A program made the position numbers and the translations under genes. 64,000 bases of DNA, taken from Arthrobacter sp. MA-N2 (GTDB lineage: Bacteria; Actinomycetota; Actinomycetes; Actinomycetales; Micrococcaceae). The stretch is from positions 683,707-747,706 of the forward strand of contig NZ_KI912155.1 of the NCBI RefSeq assembly GCF_000517125.1. The letters are read 5' to 3'. Shown in pieces: positions 1 to 9,119 of the stretch. Every line of letters starts with the position of its first letter. Position 1 is the stretch's first letter. The notes under the pieces are model-generated. The model was given only the letters and a program-made list of their open reading frames with translations. It was not told the DNA's origin and searched no databases.

Positions 1-186
1 CCCCTGAGCGGGCAACGCGCCGTCGTCGTAAATAGGGTTAGGCGCGTCACGCCAGGCAACTTTTTGGGGTCGAGATCTGGCGAAGACCCCGGGATTCCGC
101 AACTGGCCCGATCCGCGGAGGTCAAAAGACTGCCGCGCGTGACAACCACCCCTGCGCCATCTCAAAATAATTACGACACGTTTCTT
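1..186. other. Left edge without a recognisable gene
   Basis: No open frame here looks like a protein gene on either strand. Frames reading leftward from the efeU region are antisense shadows of efeU. The stretch may hold the 3' flank of a gene lying outside the window. Confidence 0.4.
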
Positions 187-214
187 TTGCGCAATACCAA
201 GAAGCAGGTACTGT
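187..214 (+). promoter_or_regulatory. Candidate promoter of efeUOB
   Basis: TTGCGC at 187-192 and TACTGT at 209-214 are separated by 16 bp. The predicted transcription start would fall on or just before the DtxR-type box at 219-232, so an iron-loaded repressor bound there would block initiation. The promoter call is by eye only. Confidence 0.4.
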
Positions 215-218
215 CTTC

Positions 219-232
219 TTAGGCGAGCCTAA
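219..232 (+). promoter_or_regulatory. DtxR/IdeR-type iron box upstream of efeU
   Basis: TTAGGCGAGCCTAA is a nearly perfect palindrome matching the left two thirds of the actinobacterial DtxR/IdeR consensus (TTAGG, AG, CCTAA). It ends 28 bp before the efeU start codon, in the position expected for iron-dependent repression of an iron-uptake operon. Confidence 0.7.
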
Positions 233-260
233 GTGTGGCTCCCCTAACGAAAGATTCCAC

Positions 261-1127
261 ATGACCGCGAACTTCCTGATCGGCCTGCGCGAAGGCCTTG
301 AAGCCACACTCGTTGTCGTCCTGCTCATGGCCTATCTGGTCAAGACCGGACGCCGCTCCCTGCTCCCCCGGATGTGGGCCGGAGTCGGCATCGCCGTCGC
401 AGTGTCCATCGCTTTCGGCGCACTGCTCACCTTCGGCCCTCGGGGACTGACCTTCGCGGCGCAAGAGGCGATCGGAGGCGGACTCTCGATCGCCGCCGTC
501 GCACTCGTCACCTGGATGGTCTTCTGGATGGCGCGCACTGCCCGCAGCCTGGGCGGCGAGCTCAGGTCCCAGGTGGACAAGATGGCCGGAGGCGCCGCGT
601 GGGGCCTCGTTGTCGTGGCAGCGCTCGCTGTAGGCCGCGAAGGACTTGAGACAGCGCTGTTCCTCTGGGCCGCGGCGCAGGCAGCCGGCCAGTCAACGCA
701 GCCACTGATCGGCGCGTTGCTGGGCTTGGCCGTTGCCGCCGGGATCGGGTACCTCCTCCACCGCGGAGTCCTCAAGGTCAACCTCTCGCGGTTCTTCACC
801 TGGACCGGCGTCGGACTCATCGTGATCGCCGGCGGCGTGCTTGCCTATGGCATCCACGACCTCCAGGAAGCCGGGATCCTGCCCGGCCTCCACAGCCTCG
901 CGTTCGACGTCTCCGCCGCCATCCCGCCGTCGTCCTGGTACGGCACCCTGCTAAAGGGCACCCTCAACCTGTCTCCGGCCACCACTTGGCTCGAAGCAGG
1001 AGCCTGGCTCCTGTACGTGGTGCCGGTGCTCATCGTATACATCCGCGCCAACAGTTCAGCTCCGGGAACGTCCTCCGGTGCCGGCAAGGACAGCGCCCGC
1101 ACTTCCCAGGCCGCCGAAGCCGCCTAG
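261..1127 (+). CDS. efeU: Iron permease EfeU (FTR1/OFeT family)
   Basis: A 288-residue polytopic membrane protein, the permease of the EfeUOB elemental iron uptake system. Two REGLE motifs, the iron-binding signature of the FTR1 family, lie at residues 10-14 (first membrane segment) and 126-130. About seven hydrophobic segments are visible. The start ATG follows GAAAG, and the gene is first in an operon with efeO and efeB behind a DtxR-type box, so it is probably repressed when iron is plentiful. The hydrophilic C-terminal tail (Ser/Ala/Gly-rich) is typical of actinobacterial members. Confidence 0.93.
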   Translation: MTANFLIGLREGLEATLVVVLLMAYLVKTGRRSLLPRMWAGVGIAVAVSIAFGALLTFGPRGLTFAAQEAIGGGLSIAAVALVTWMVFWMARTARSLGGELRSQVDKMAGGAAWGLVVVAALAVGREGLETALFLWAAAQAAGQSTQPLIGALLGLAVAAGIGYLLHRGVLKVNLSRFFTWTGVGLIVIAGGVLAYGIHDLQEAGILPGLHSLAFDVSAAIPPSSWYGTLLKGTLNLSPATTWLEAGAWLLYVVPVLIVYIRANSSAPGTSSGAGKDSARTSQAAEAA

Positions 1128-1161
1128 CCTTCCCCCCACACCAAAGACAGAAGGAAACCGC

Positions 1162-2373
1162 ATGCCTGGCACCCCCCTGCCCAAAATGACCTTGCCCAAA
1201 ATGACGTCCCGCCGTCGGAAATGTTTCTCCCTGGCAGCCGCGGCCGCGGCCGTTCCTCTGGTCCTCGCGGGCTGCACCGACAACGCACAGACTTCCGGCC
1301 CGAGCGCCTCCGCCGGACCGATCCAGGTCACCAGCACCACCGCCGAGTGCAAAGTTTCCACCGGAAGCGTCCCGAGCGGCAACCTGAGCTTCGCGGTCAA
1401 GAACGAGGGCACGGAAGTCACGGAGTTCTATCTTTTGGCCGAGGACGGCCTGCGAATCGTCGGCGAAGTGGAGAACATCGGTCCCGGCCTGACCCGCAAC
1501 CTGGTAGTGACCGCTCCCGCCGGCAAATACACCACCGCGTGCAAGCCCGGCATGCAGGGCGACGGCATCCGATCCGCCTTCGAGGTCACGGATTCCGGAA
1601 ACAAAACCGCCGTCGACGCCGATTTCCAGAAGCTCGTGGACACCGGCGTCCAGCAATACACCGCCTACGTCAAAGACCAGACAGAGCAGCTCGTCACCGG
1701 CACCAAGGCTTTCGCCGACGCCTACGCCTCGGGCGATACCACCAAGGCACGCGAGCTCTACGCGGCAACCCGCATGCACTGGGAGCGGATAGAACCCGTC
1801 GCGGAATCCTTCGGCGATCTTGATCCCAAGCTCGACGCCCGCGAAGCAGACCTCGAGCCCGGCCAGGAATGGACCGGTTGGCACCGCGCGGAGAAGGACC
1901 TGTTCCCGCCCACTGGCTACACGGCACTGACCGCGGCCGAACGTGCCAAGATCGCCGCGCAGCTCGTGGCCGATACCGAGGAACTCGGCAAGCGCACCCG
2001 CACGGTCGCACTCTCCGCGGACAAACTCGGCAATGGCGCCAAGGAACTCCTCGACGAAGTTGCCCGGGGCAAGGTTACCGGCGAAGAAGAAGTCTGGTCC
2101 CATACGGACCTCTGGGACTTTCAGGCCAACGTTGACGGCGCCCGGATCGCCTTCGAAAACCTCAAGCCCGCGCTCACGCAGAAGGACGCAGCCTTGGCCA
2201 CGAGCCTCGACGACAAATTTACAGCCCTGCAAGCCGAACTGAAGAAGCACGCCAAGGGAGACGGCTTCGCCTACTACAACGAGCTCAGCCCGGCCCAGGT
2301 CCAGCAGCTTGCCACGCTGGTGGATGCTTTGGGAGAGCCGTTGTCCAAGCTCACCTCGGCAGTCGTGTTGTGA
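1162..2373 (+). CDS. efeO: EfeO iron-binding lipoprotein (cupredoxin plus M75 imelysin domain)
   Basis: A 403-residue exported protein that binds iron outside the membrane and hands it to EfeU. The ATG at 1162 follows AGAAGGAAA; an in-frame upstream extension has no ribosome site. The N-terminus is Arg-rich followed by a hydrophobic segment and a lipobox ending at Cys38 (LAGC). A cupredoxin-like domain follows, then an M75 peptidase-like domain whose HxxE metal motif starts at His206 (HWERIE). The stop codon overlaps the GTG start of efeB, showing tight operon coupling. Confidence 0.92.
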   Translation: MPGTPLPKMTLPKMTSRRRKCFSLAAAAAAVPLVLAGCTDNAQTSGPSASAGPIQVTSTTAECKVSTGSVPSGNLSFAVKNEGTEVTEFYLLAEDGLRIVGEVENIGPGLTRNLVVTAPAGKYTTACKPGMQGDGIRSAFEVTDSGNKTAVDADFQKLVDTGVQQYTAYVKDQTEQLVTGTKAFADAYASGDTTKARELYAATRMHWERIEPVAESFGDLDPKLDAREADLEPGQEWTGWHRAEKDLFPPTGYTALTAAERAKIAAQLVADTEELGKRTRTVALSADKLGNGAKELLDEVARGKVTGEEEVWSHTDLWDFQANVDGARIAFENLKPALTQKDAALATSLDDKFTALQAELKKHAKGDGFAYYNELSPAQVQQLATLVDALGEPLSKLTSAVVL

Positions 2374-3797
2374 GCGGCTGCCCGTTCAACCACGAGCCTG
2401 CTGCAACGCCCGACGCCGGCACCGCGCCTGACGCCGGCGAGTCCACCCCCGTCGAGTCCACCCCCGTCGGGGTTGCCGCCGCCGCGGTTGCCGCGCCCGC
2501 CGTTGCCGCGCCCGCCGTTGCCGCGTCCGCCGAGCGGGGCATGTCCCGCCGGAGACTGTTCTCCTTGGCTGGCGTGGGCGGCACGGGGGCGGTGGCAGGC
2601 CTCGCCGCAGGGTTGCTGGGCCATGATGCCGTAGCCGCTGTGCCCGCCCCGGCAAACGGGGTGGTTCCGTTCTACGGCGAACGTCAGGCAGGCATTGTTA
2701 CTCCCGCGCAGGACCGCCTTCACATGGCTGCCTTCGACGTCACCGTTGAAGACCGGGCCGCAGTAATCCAGCTCCTGAAGGACTGGACTGCCGCGGCCGA
2801 AGCAATGACCGCCGGCCGAACGACGGGCGGGACCGGCGCCGTCGACGGCCCATATGATGCGCCACCGGAAGACACCGGCGAGGCCCTTGACCTTGCGCCG
2901 GGCAAGCTGACGTTGACCTTCGGCTTCGGCTCGGGTCTCTTCGAAAGGGATGGCAAGCCGCGCTTCCGACTTGTTGGACGCCGACCCGACGCGCTGATCG
3001 CCCTGCCGCATTTCCCCGGCGACGCCCTGGAAACCGCGCGTACCGGTGGCGACATCGTGGTCCAGGCGTGCGCCGACGATCCCCAGGTTGCCGTGCACGC
3101 GATCCGCAACCTTGCCCGCATCGGCTTCGGCAAGGTGCGCGTACGTTGGTCCCAGATGGGCTTCGGCCGCACCTCTTCCACGTCACGGGTCCAGGCGACA
3201 CCGCGCAACCTTTTCGGTTTCAAGGACGGCACGGCCAACCTGAAGGCCGAGGACGCCGCATTGCTGAACGAGCATGTCTGGGCCACCGCCGGAAGCCGTC
3301 CAGGGGAAGCCTGGATGGCCGGGGGCAGCTACCTCGTTGCCCGGCGCATCAGGATGCTCATCGAGATCTGGGACCGGACGTCACTCCGGGAACAGGAAGG
3401 GCTGATCGGGCGCACCAAGGGGACGGGAGCGCCGTTGTCCGGAGGGGAAGAATTCACCGCGCCGGACTTTGCTCTGAAAGGCCGCGACGGCGAACCGCTG
3501 ATCGCCCTGGATTCCCACGTCCGCTTGGCCCACGCCAACCAGAACAACGGAGTGAAAATGCTCCGCCGCGGATACAACTACACCGACGGCTCGGACGGAC
3601 TTGGCCACCTCGACGCCGGCCTGTTCTTCATCGCCTTCGTCACGGACCCGCGGACACACTATGTACCGATGCAGATGGCCATGGCCAAGAGCGACCAACT
3701 GGCCTTGGAATACCTCAAGCACACCGGTTCCGGCCTGTTCGCGGTTCCCCCGGGGATTAAGGCGGGCGGCTTCATTGGTGAGGGCTTGTTCGCGTGA
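2370..3797 (+). CDS. efeB: EfeB, Tat-exported DyP-type heme peroxidase
   Basis: A deferrochelatase/peroxidase of 475 residues, completing efeUOB. It carries the DyP signature GFKDG at residues 283-287 and a likely proximal heme His383 in SHVRLAH. A twin-arginine motif SRRRLF at residues 59-64 precedes a hydrophobic stretch, so it is exported folded by Tat. The GTG at 2370 overlaps the efeO stop (GTGA). This start leaves an unusual 57-residue Pro/Ala-rich leader before the Tat motif, built from 15-bp DNA repeats; an internal Met58 (nt 2541) would give a normal-length signal peptide, so the true start is uncertain. Confidence 0.9.
   Translation: MSGCPFNHEPAATPDAGTAPDAGESTPVESTPVGVAAAAVAAPAVAAPAVAASAERGMSRRRLFSLAGVGGTGAVAGLAAGLLGHDAVAAVPAPANGVVPFYGERQAGIVTPAQDRLHMAAFDVTVEDRAAVIQLLKDWTAAAEAMTAGRTTGGTGAVDGPYDAPPEDTGEALDLAPGKLTLTFGFGSGLFERDGKPRFRLVGRRPDALIALPHFPGDALETARTGGDIVVQACADDPQVAVHAIRNLARIGFGKVRVRWSQMGFGRTSSTSRVQATPRNLFGFKDGTANLKAEDAALLNEHVWATAGSRPGEAWMAGGSYLVARRIRMLIEIWDRTSLREQEGLIGRTKGTGAPLSGGEEFTAPDFALKGRDGEPLIALDSHVRLAHANQNNGVKMLRRGYNYTDGSDGLGHLDAGLFFIAFVTDPRTHYVPMQMAMAKSDQLALEYLKHTGSGLFAVPPGIKAGGFIGEGLFA
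2439..2531 (+). repeat. 15-bp tandem repeats inside the efeB N-terminus
   Basis: Two copies of GAGTCCACCCCCGTC (2439-2468) are followed by four 15-bp units based on GTTGCCGCGCCCGCC (2472-2531). They encode ESTPV twice and VAA(A/P/S)A four times. Unit length keeps frame, so copy number could vary between strains without breaking efeB. Confidence 0.8.
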
Positions 3798-3805
3798 AGC
3801 CGCCC
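3764..3805 (+). terminator. Stem-loop spanning the efeB stop codon
   Basis: GGGCGGCTTCA at 3764-3774 pairs with TGAAGCCGCCC at 3795-3805, an 11-bp GC-rich stem that includes the last codons of efeB. There is no T-run, but it sits between the convergent efeB and htpX and could end the efe transcript. Confidence 0.4.
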
Positions 3806-3857
3806 GTCGTCGAACGCGGCGTTGCCCCGGCGATACGGTGACATACGGGACCGCTAG

Positions 3858-4727
3858 CTAGGAAAGTGGGCGTCCTGCCATCCGTTCGAGCCGTTCAATG
3901 CGCTCCCGCATCGGCGGGTGAGTGGCGAACAGCTTGGTCATGCCGCCGCCGCGGAACGGGTTGGCAATCATGAGGTGCGAAGTGTTCACGAGGCGCTGGT
4001 CTTGGGGCAGCGGCACTTGATTCACGCCCGTTTCGATCCTGCGGAGGGCTGAGGCGAGCGCCAGTGGGTCGCCGGTGAGCTCGGCACCGTCCTGATCGGC
4101 GTCGAACTCCCTGGTGCGGGAAATGGCGAGCTGGATCAGCGAGGCGGCAAACGGCGCCAGGAGCGCCATGGCGATCATGGCGATCGGATTGGCGTTCCGC
4201 CGGTCCCCGCCGCCGAAGAACAGCAGCATCTGGCCCACCGAGGTGATGACGCCGGCGACGGCGGCCGCGATGGACGAAGTGAGGATGTCGCGGTTGTAGA
4301 CGTGCATGAGTTCATGGCCGAGGACGCCGCGGAGTTCGCGGGCGTCGAGCAGGCGCAGGATGCCTTCAGTGCAGCACACGGCGGCGTTCTTCGGATTGCG
4401 TCCCGTGGCGAAGGCATTTGGGTTCATGGTCGGGGAAAGGTAGATCCGCGGCATTGGCTGGTTTGCCCGTGCGGAGAGTTCCCGTACGATCTGATACAGC
4501 TGGGGGGCCTGCGCTTCCGAGACCGGGTAGGCGGCCATGGAACGGATGGCGATCTTGTCGCTGTTCCAGTATCCGTAGGCCGTAGTGGCGACGCCGATCA
4601 GGGCCATGATCCAGATGGGCCCTGCGCTGCGGGTGCTCGCGGCGATCAAGGCGCCGAGTCCCAGCAGCACTGCCCAGAGCACACCGAAGAGCGCTGTGGT
4701 CTTCAGGCCATTGTGATGATTATGCAC
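3858..4727 (-). CDS. htpX: HtpX-like membrane zinc metalloprotease (M48B)
   Basis: A 289-residue membrane protease, probably for quality control of membrane proteins. The zinc site HELMH is at residues 138-142 and the third ligand Glu207 lies in TREFDAD; membrane segments flank these. I place the start at GTG 4727 (VHNHHNGLKT), preceded by GAAGAAAG; this gives the family's usual length and an N-terminus like other actinobacterial HtpX. The open frame continues upstream into a 66-bp palindrome, but that extension has no resemblance to the family. Convergent with efeB. Confidence 0.88.
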   Translation of the reverse strand: MHNHHNGLKTTALFGVLWAVLLGLGALIAASTRSAGPIWIMALIGVATTAYGYWNSDKIAIRSMAAYPVSEAQAPQLYQIVRELSARANQPMPRIYLSPTMNPNAFATGRNPKNAAVCCTEGILRLLDARELRGVLGHELMHVYNRDILTSSIAAAVAGVITSVGQMLLFFGGGDRRNANPIAMIAMALLAPFAASLIQLAISRTREFDADQDGAELTGDPLALASALRRIETGVNQVPLPQDQRLVNTSHLMIANPFRGGGMTKLFATHPPMRERIERLERMAGRPLS

Positions 4728-4843
4728 TTCACTACTTTCTTCGAGTTCGCTCGCTGTTGTTTTGCATCGCATGCTGGTTCTGTTCCGATTAACGCCGACG
4801 GCGGCCCGGACGTTCCAGCCCTGTCCGGGATGCACACCCCCGG

Positions 4844-4909
4844 CCCAACTGACTCGCACTTGTGGTCGTTATGAGCCCATTTAACGACAACAACTGCGAG
4901 TTAGATGGG
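4844..4909. repeat. 66-bp palindromic element, copy A
   Basis: Two 27-nt arms around a 12-nt loop (ATGAGCCC…), with four arm mismatches. The left arm begins CCCAACT; the right arm begins AACGACAACAA. It lies between the htpX start and the end of the downstream-strand MFS gene. Same family as 30068, 34715, 44425 and 48415; orientation by loop sequence is plus. Confidence 0.9.
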
Positions 4910-4928
4910 GACGCGAAGTGGAGGTCGG

Positions 4929-6200
4929 CTACGGAACCGGGTGGGCGGAATCGTACTCGAGGAATCCTCGCTGCCAACGGGCCACGAGCCACGCCAGCAC
5001 CGCGCATAGGACGCCGCCCACGAGCAGCACCCAACCTTCGCTCAGCACTTTCGTGACTCCACCAGCGAGCATGTCCCCCACTCGCGGACCACCGGCAACC
5101 ACCACGATGAACACGCCTTGGAGCCGCCCCCGCATGTGGTCCGGAGTGGCCGATTGCAGGATGGTGGTGCGGAAGACCGCGCTGATGGAGTCCGAGATTC
5201 CGGCGAAGGCACAACATAGGGCAGCCGGGATGATCCAAGGGGTCACACCACCGCGTCCGGAATCGCCGGCCAGCACCACCACCAAGCCGAAAGCGGCGAT
5301 GGAGAATCCCCATCCTGCCACGGACCACACCACAGCGCGGCCTTGGCTCCGCACCCTCCCCAGGGGTCCGGAGAAAAGGCCCGCCAGGAAAGCGCCGACG
5401 GCGACCGAGGCGAGCAAAACGCCCACGGTGGTGTCGCCGCCGCCGATCAAGGTGGCGCCGATCGCGGGCATCAAGGCTCGCGGCTGGGCGCAGATCATCG
5501 CGATGAGGTCGATGATGAAGGTCATACGGAGGTTGGGCCGCGTGCCGAGGAAGCGGAAGCCTTCGACGACGGAGCGCAGGCCGGGTGCCGAGGCGTTCTC
5601 GGCTGCGGGAAGGGACGGGAGCCTCATAAGGCTCCACAGCGCGAAAGCGAAGCTGATGGCATCGATCGTGTAGGTCCAGCCAAAGCCGCTCGAGGCAACC
5701 AGCACCCCCGCAAGCAATGGACCCGCTGTCATGGAAATGCCCATATTGAGCATGCTCAAGGCGTTGGCCGCCGGAAGCAGCTCCTTCCGGACCAGCAAGG
5801 GAATAATGGCACTGCGTGCCGGCCCGTTGATGCCCTGCGCGCCGCTCTGGATGGCGACGATCACGAAAAGGATCCAGACATTGTTCAGTTGGAACCAGGC
5901 TTGGAACGCCAGCGCCACGCTGCAGGCCCACAAGACGAGGGAAGAGGCGATCGCAACTTTCCGCCGGTCATAGGCATCGGAAATCGCGCCGCCGAACAGG
6001 CCCGCAATCACCAGAGGAACCAAGGCAAAAATGCTGAGCAGGCCAACATAGACGCTCTGTTGAGTGATGCTGTAGACCTCAAGGCTCACGGCGACGAGTG
6101 TCAACTGGGATCCGACCATGGACACCGAAGACCCTAGCCATAAGCGGCGGAAGGCAGGGCTTTCGCGGAGCGGGGTCATGTCAGCCAGGAGTTTTGCCAC
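4929..6200 (-). CDS. MFS transporter, EntS-like exporter
   Basis: A 423-residue major facilitator protein with about 12 membrane segments and the loop motif SDAYDRRK after the second segment. The N-terminal pattern (LRESPAFRRLWLGSSVSMVGSQ) is that of the MFS_3/enterobactin-exporter-like group. The GTG at 6200 is used here; an internal ATG at 6179 is possible. It is divergent from furA, and the shared upstream region has a partial DtxR-type box, so a role in siderophore or metal export is plausible. The substrate cannot be read from sequence. Confidence 0.8.
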   Translation of the reverse strand: MAKLLADMTPLRESPAFRRLWLGSSVSMVGSQLTLVAVSLEVYSITQQSVYVGLLSIFALVPLVIAGLFGGAISDAYDRRKVAIASSLVLWACSVALAFQAWFQLNNVWILFVIVAIQSGAQGINGPARSAIIPLLVRKELLPAANALSMLNMGISMTAGPLLAGVLVASSGFGWTYTIDAISFAFALWSLMRLPSLPAAENASAPGLRSVVEGFRFLGTRPNLRMTFIIDLIAMICAQPRALMPAIGATLIGGGDTTVGVLLASVAVGAFLAGLFSGPLGRVRSQGRAVVWSVAGWGFSIAAFGLVVVLAGDSGRGGVTPWIIPAALCCAFAGISDSISAVFRTTILQSATPDHMRGRLQGVFIVVVAGGPRVGDMLAGGVTKVLSEGWVLLVGGVLCAVLAWLVARWQRGFLEYDSAHPVP

Positions 6201-6270
6201 CGTCCAACCCTACCTACCAGGCCGCCCGCCCCTCGGGGACTCCGGCGTGTGGCAAGCTTCAGGTATCCGA

Positions 6271-6287
6271 GGTTAGCCTCGCCTTAT
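6271..6287 (-). promoter_or_regulatory. Partial DtxR-type box in the MFS/furA divergent region
   Basis: AGGTTAGCCTCGCCTTA resembles the core of the DtxR consensus (AGGTTAGCCT) but is degenerate at the outer positions. It overlaps by a few bases a separate Fur-like palindrome, so iron and peroxide control could meet here. Confidence 0.45.
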
Positions 6288-6306
6288 TGTGAAGTACTCA
6301 TAATAA
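6284..6306 (+). promoter_or_regulatory. Fur/PerR-like operator upstream of furA-katA
   Basis: TTATTGTGA and TCATAATAA form an AT-rich inverted repeat (8 of 9 pairs) with a 5-bp spacer, in an otherwise GC-rich region and 16 bp before the furA start. The arrangement fits autoregulation by the FurA protein encoded just downstream. Confidence 0.65.
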
Positions 6307-6322
6307 GTGCTTCAATGAGGGT

Positions 6323-6814
6323 ATGGCAGATCATTCGGCAGACCAGGAAGCGTGGGCTTCCGCCCTGCATTCCCACGGACGCCGCGTGACCAAGCAGCGT
6401 CTTGCAGTGCTCGCTGCCGTTGAGCACAACCCGCATTCACCTGCCGAAGGCATCCTGGCTGCCGCACGCAAGGATCTTCCCGAACTGACAGCGCAGTCTG
6501 TTTATGTGGTGCTGAGCGACCTCACCGACTTACAAATGCTGCGACGCTTCGAACCGCCTCATTCGCCGGCACTGTACGAGACTAGGGTGGGGGATAACCA
6601 CCACCACGCCGTCTGCAGCAGTTGCGGCCGTGTGGAGGATGTTGACTGCGCCGTAGGCCATGCGCCTTGTCTCACCCCGCATTGGGATGAGCACTCCAAA
6701 CCTATGACCATCCAGATCGCAGACGTCCTGTACCAAGGCATCTGCCAGGACTGCCAGGCCAAACAACAACTTCCTACTCAAACGCAAGTAACCCACGAAA
6801 TAGGAGAACGATGA
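6323..6814 (+). CDS. furA: FurA-type Fur family regulator (peroxide or iron sensing)
   Basis: A 163-residue winged-helix repressor. The DNA-binding domain occupies about residues 10-85 ([12 protein letters not shown] is the recognition region). The C-terminal metal domain has HHH at 93-95 and the structural zinc cysteines C98/C101 and C141/C144. Its stop overlaps the katA start (ATGA), and AGGAG for katA lies in its last codons. Linkage to catalase is known for FurA/CatR/PerR-like regulators in actinobacteria, so it probably derepresses katA under peroxide stress through the palindrome at 6284-6306. Confidence 0.9.
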   Translation: MADHSADQEAWASALHSHGRRVTKQRLAVLAAVEHNPHSPAEGILAAARKDLPELTAQSVYVVLSDLTDLQMLRRFEPPHSPALYETRVGDNHHHAVCSSCGRVEDVDCAVGHAPCLTPHWDEHSKPMTIQIADVLYQGICQDCQAKQQLPTQTQVTHEIGER

Positions 6815-8307
6815 CCGCGAACATCTCTGCGCCCCTTTCGACCACCCAGTCGGGAGCGCCTGTTACATCCGACGCCCATTCCCAGTCCGTTGGTGCCGAC
6901 GGTGCCATCATCCTGACCGACCACTACCTTGTGGAAAAGCTCGCCCAGTTCAACCGCGAGCGGGTCCCGGAGCGTGTAGTCCACGCCAAGGGTGGCGGCG
7001 CTTTCGGTACCTTCAAGACGTCCTCGGACGTTTCCAAGTACACCAAGGCAGCCCTGTTCCAGCCCGGCGTCGAAACGGACATGCTCATCCGTTTCTCCTC
7101 CGTGGCAGGCGAGAGCGGCTCTCCTGATACCTGGCGTGACCCCCGCGGCTTCGCCGTCAAGTTCTACACTTCCGAGGGCAACTACGACCTCGTGGGCAAC
7201 AACACCCCGGTGTTCTTCATCCGCGACGGCATCAAGTTCCCGGACTTCATCCACTCCCAGAAGCGCCTCCCGGGTACCCACCTGCGCGACGCCGACATGC
7301 AGTGGGACTTCTGGACCCTCTCCCCCGAGTCCGCACACCAGGTCACCTGGCTCATGGGCGACCGCGGTCTGCCGGCTTCCTGGCGTGAAATGCAGGGCTA
7401 CGGCTCGCACACCTACCAGTGGATCAACGCCGAGGGCGAGCGCTTCTGGGTCAAGTACCACTTCAAGTCCAACCAGGGCGTCAAGAGCCTGACCGGCGAC
7501 CAGGCCGAAGAGCTGGCCGGCTCGGATGCCGACTTCTACATCCGCGACCTCCAGGAGAACATTGCCGACGGCAACTTCCCGTCCTGGGAACTGCACGTCC
7601 AGGTCATGCCCTACGAGGACGCCAAGACGTACCGCTTCAACCCGTTCGACCTCACCAAGGTGTGGCCGCACTCGGACTACCCGCTGATCCACGTGGGTAC
7701 CATGGAGCTCAACAAGAACCCGGAGAACTACTTCGCGCAGATCGAGCAGGCCACCTTCGCGCCGTCGAACTTCGTTCCGGGTATTGCCGCTTCGCCGGAC
7801 AAAATGCTGCAGGCCCGCATCTTCTCCTACGCCGATGCGCACCGCTACCGCGTGGGCACCAACCACGCCCAGATCCCGGTGAACCAGCCGAAGAACCAGG
7901 TCAACAACTACAGCCAGGACGGCGCGGGACGCTACCTGTTCAACGCCCCTTCGGTTCCGGTCTACGCGCCGAACTCCCTGGGCGGCCCCGCTGCCGTTGA
8001 GCCGCAGAACCCGGCCGGCGGCTGGGAGAACGACGGCGAACTGACGATCTCCGCCCACTCCCTGCACGCAGAGGACGGCGACTTCGTCCAGGCCGGCGCG
8101 CTGTACCGCGAGGTCTACGACGACGGCGCCAAGGCCCGCCTGCTGGAGACCATCACGGGCGCCGTGGGCGGCGTCAAGAGCCCCGGCATCAAGGAACGCG
8201 CCATCCAGTACTGGACCAACGTCGATGCTGAACTCGGTGCCAAGCTGCGCGCCAACCTCGGCGCAGGCGAAGGCGAATCGGCTGCAGAAGCAGCCAACAA
8301 GCTGTAA
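6811..8307 (+). CDS. katA: Monofunctional heme catalase
   Basis: A 498-residue clade-3-sized catalase that splits hydrogen peroxide. The distal His58 (RVVHAKG), the Asn in VGNNTPVFF (130/131) and the proximal heme Tyr340 with Arg336 (RIFSY) are all in place. It is translationally coupled to furA by a 4-bp overlap and ends at a strong terminator at 8318-8366. Complete and apparently functional. Confidence 0.97.
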   Translation: MTANISAPLSTTQSGAPVTSDAHSQSVGADGAIILTDHYLVEKLAQFNRERVPERVVHAKGGGAFGTFKTSSDVSKYTKAALFQPGVETDMLIRFSSVAGESGSPDTWRDPRGFAVKFYTSEGNYDLVGNNTPVFFIRDGIKFPDFIHSQKRLPGTHLRDADMQWDFWTLSPESAHQVTWLMGDRGLPASWREMQGYGSHTYQWINAEGERFWVKYHFKSNQGVKSLTGDQAEELAGSDADFYIRDLQENIADGNFPSWELHVQVMPYEDAKTYRFNPFDLTKVWPHSDYPLIHVGTMELNKNPENYFAQIEQATFAPSNFVPGIAASPDKMLQARIFSYADAHRYRVGTNHAQIPVNQPKNQVNNYSQDGAGRYLFNAPSVPVYAPNSLGGPAAVEPQNPAGGWENDGELTISAHSLHAEDGDFVQAGALYREVYDDGAKARLLETITGAVGGVKSPGIKERAIQYWTNVDAELGAKLRANLGAGEGESAAEAANKL

Positions 8308-8317
8308 CAACATCCAC

Positions 8318-8366
8318 AAAAGAGGCAACCCCGCTACGGATTCTCCGCGGCGGGGTTGCCTCTTTT
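8318..8366 (+). terminator. Terminator of furA-katA
   Basis: AAAAGAGGCAACCCCGC pairs with GCGGGGTTGCCTCTTTT around a short loop, giving a long GC-rich stem ending in a T-run just after the katA stop. The A-run on the other side would also let it act in reverse. Confidence 0.92.
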
Positions 8367-8432
8367 AAGAACTATCCACATACGGGATTCCGGCCATGGC
8401 CACGGCTGCCGAGGCATCCATAGGATCCCTTT

Positions 8433-9068
8433 ATGAGCACATTTACCGGAATCCCTGCCGCCGCCATCGCTTTCTATGCCGAGCTTGAAGAGAACAACAA
8501 CCGCGAATGGTGGCTGGCACACAAGGACATCTACGACTCCGCAGTAAAAGAACCACTGACGTTCCTACTGGAGGAGCTTGCACCGAGGTTCGGACCGGGG
8601 AAGATCTTCCGCCCCAATAGGGATATTCGGTTTTCCCAGGACAAGTCTCCCTATAAGACCGCACAGGGAGCGTTCGCTGCCGACAAAGAAGGCGTGGGGT
8701 TCTACCTGCAGCTCAGCGCGGACGGTCTGCTGCTCGGCGGCGGATGCCACTCGCGAACCCCGGAGCAGATTGCCCGGTTCCGCGCTGCCGCGGATTCGCC
8801 GGCCAGCGGGGAAGAACTCCAGAAGATCGTCGATGCCATCACCGCGGCAGGCTTCGCGGTGGAAGGCGAGAGGCTCAAGACCGTACCGCGTGGTTTCGTC
8901 AAAGACCATCCGCGCGCCGAGCTCTTGAAGCACAAGTCCTTGTCTGCCGGGATGAGCCTGGGTGAACCGGAATGGATGTCTCAGCCCTCGGCCAAGGAGG
9001 AAATCGCCAAGCGTTGGGAGGTACTGCGCCCGCTCGTGGAGTGGGTCACCGAATACGCGGCGGCGTAG
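8433..9068 (+). CDS. DUF2461 family protein
   Basis: A 211-residue soluble protein with the DUF2461 hallmarks: an N-terminal ENNNREWW stretch, a central FRPNRDIRFSQDKSPYK block and a FYLQLSADGLLLGGG block. Members are widespread and have no established biochemical role. It stands alone after the katA terminator and converges on the permease gene. The function is unknown. Confidence 0.85.
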   Translation: MSTFTGIPAAAIAFYAELEENNNREWWLAHKDIYDSAVKEPLTFLLEELAPRFGPGKIFRPNRDIRFSQDKSPYKTAQGAFAADKEGVGFYLQLSADGLLLGGGCHSRTPEQIARFRAAADSPASGEELQKIVDAITAAGFAVEGERLKTVPRGFVKDHPRAELLKHKSLSAGMSLGEPEWMSQPSAKEEIAKRWEVLRPLVEWVTEYAAA

Positions 9069-9119
9069 GCCACGGAGCAGCGGCCGAAGCTAGAGGAGAC
9101 GTGGGATCCAGTCCCGAGG

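Noticed and set aside
4728..4859. N-terminal extension of htpX into the 66-bp palindrome
   Set aside because: The 44 extra residues have no similarity to the family and GTG 4727 has a ribosome site; the palindrome merely happens to be open. The same holds for the upstream extensions of fpr2 and ssuB.
6778..8328. A 516-codon minus-strand frame across katA
   Set aside because: Exact antisense shadow of the catalase gene, with Val/Gly/Leu-rich sequence lacking any domain pattern.
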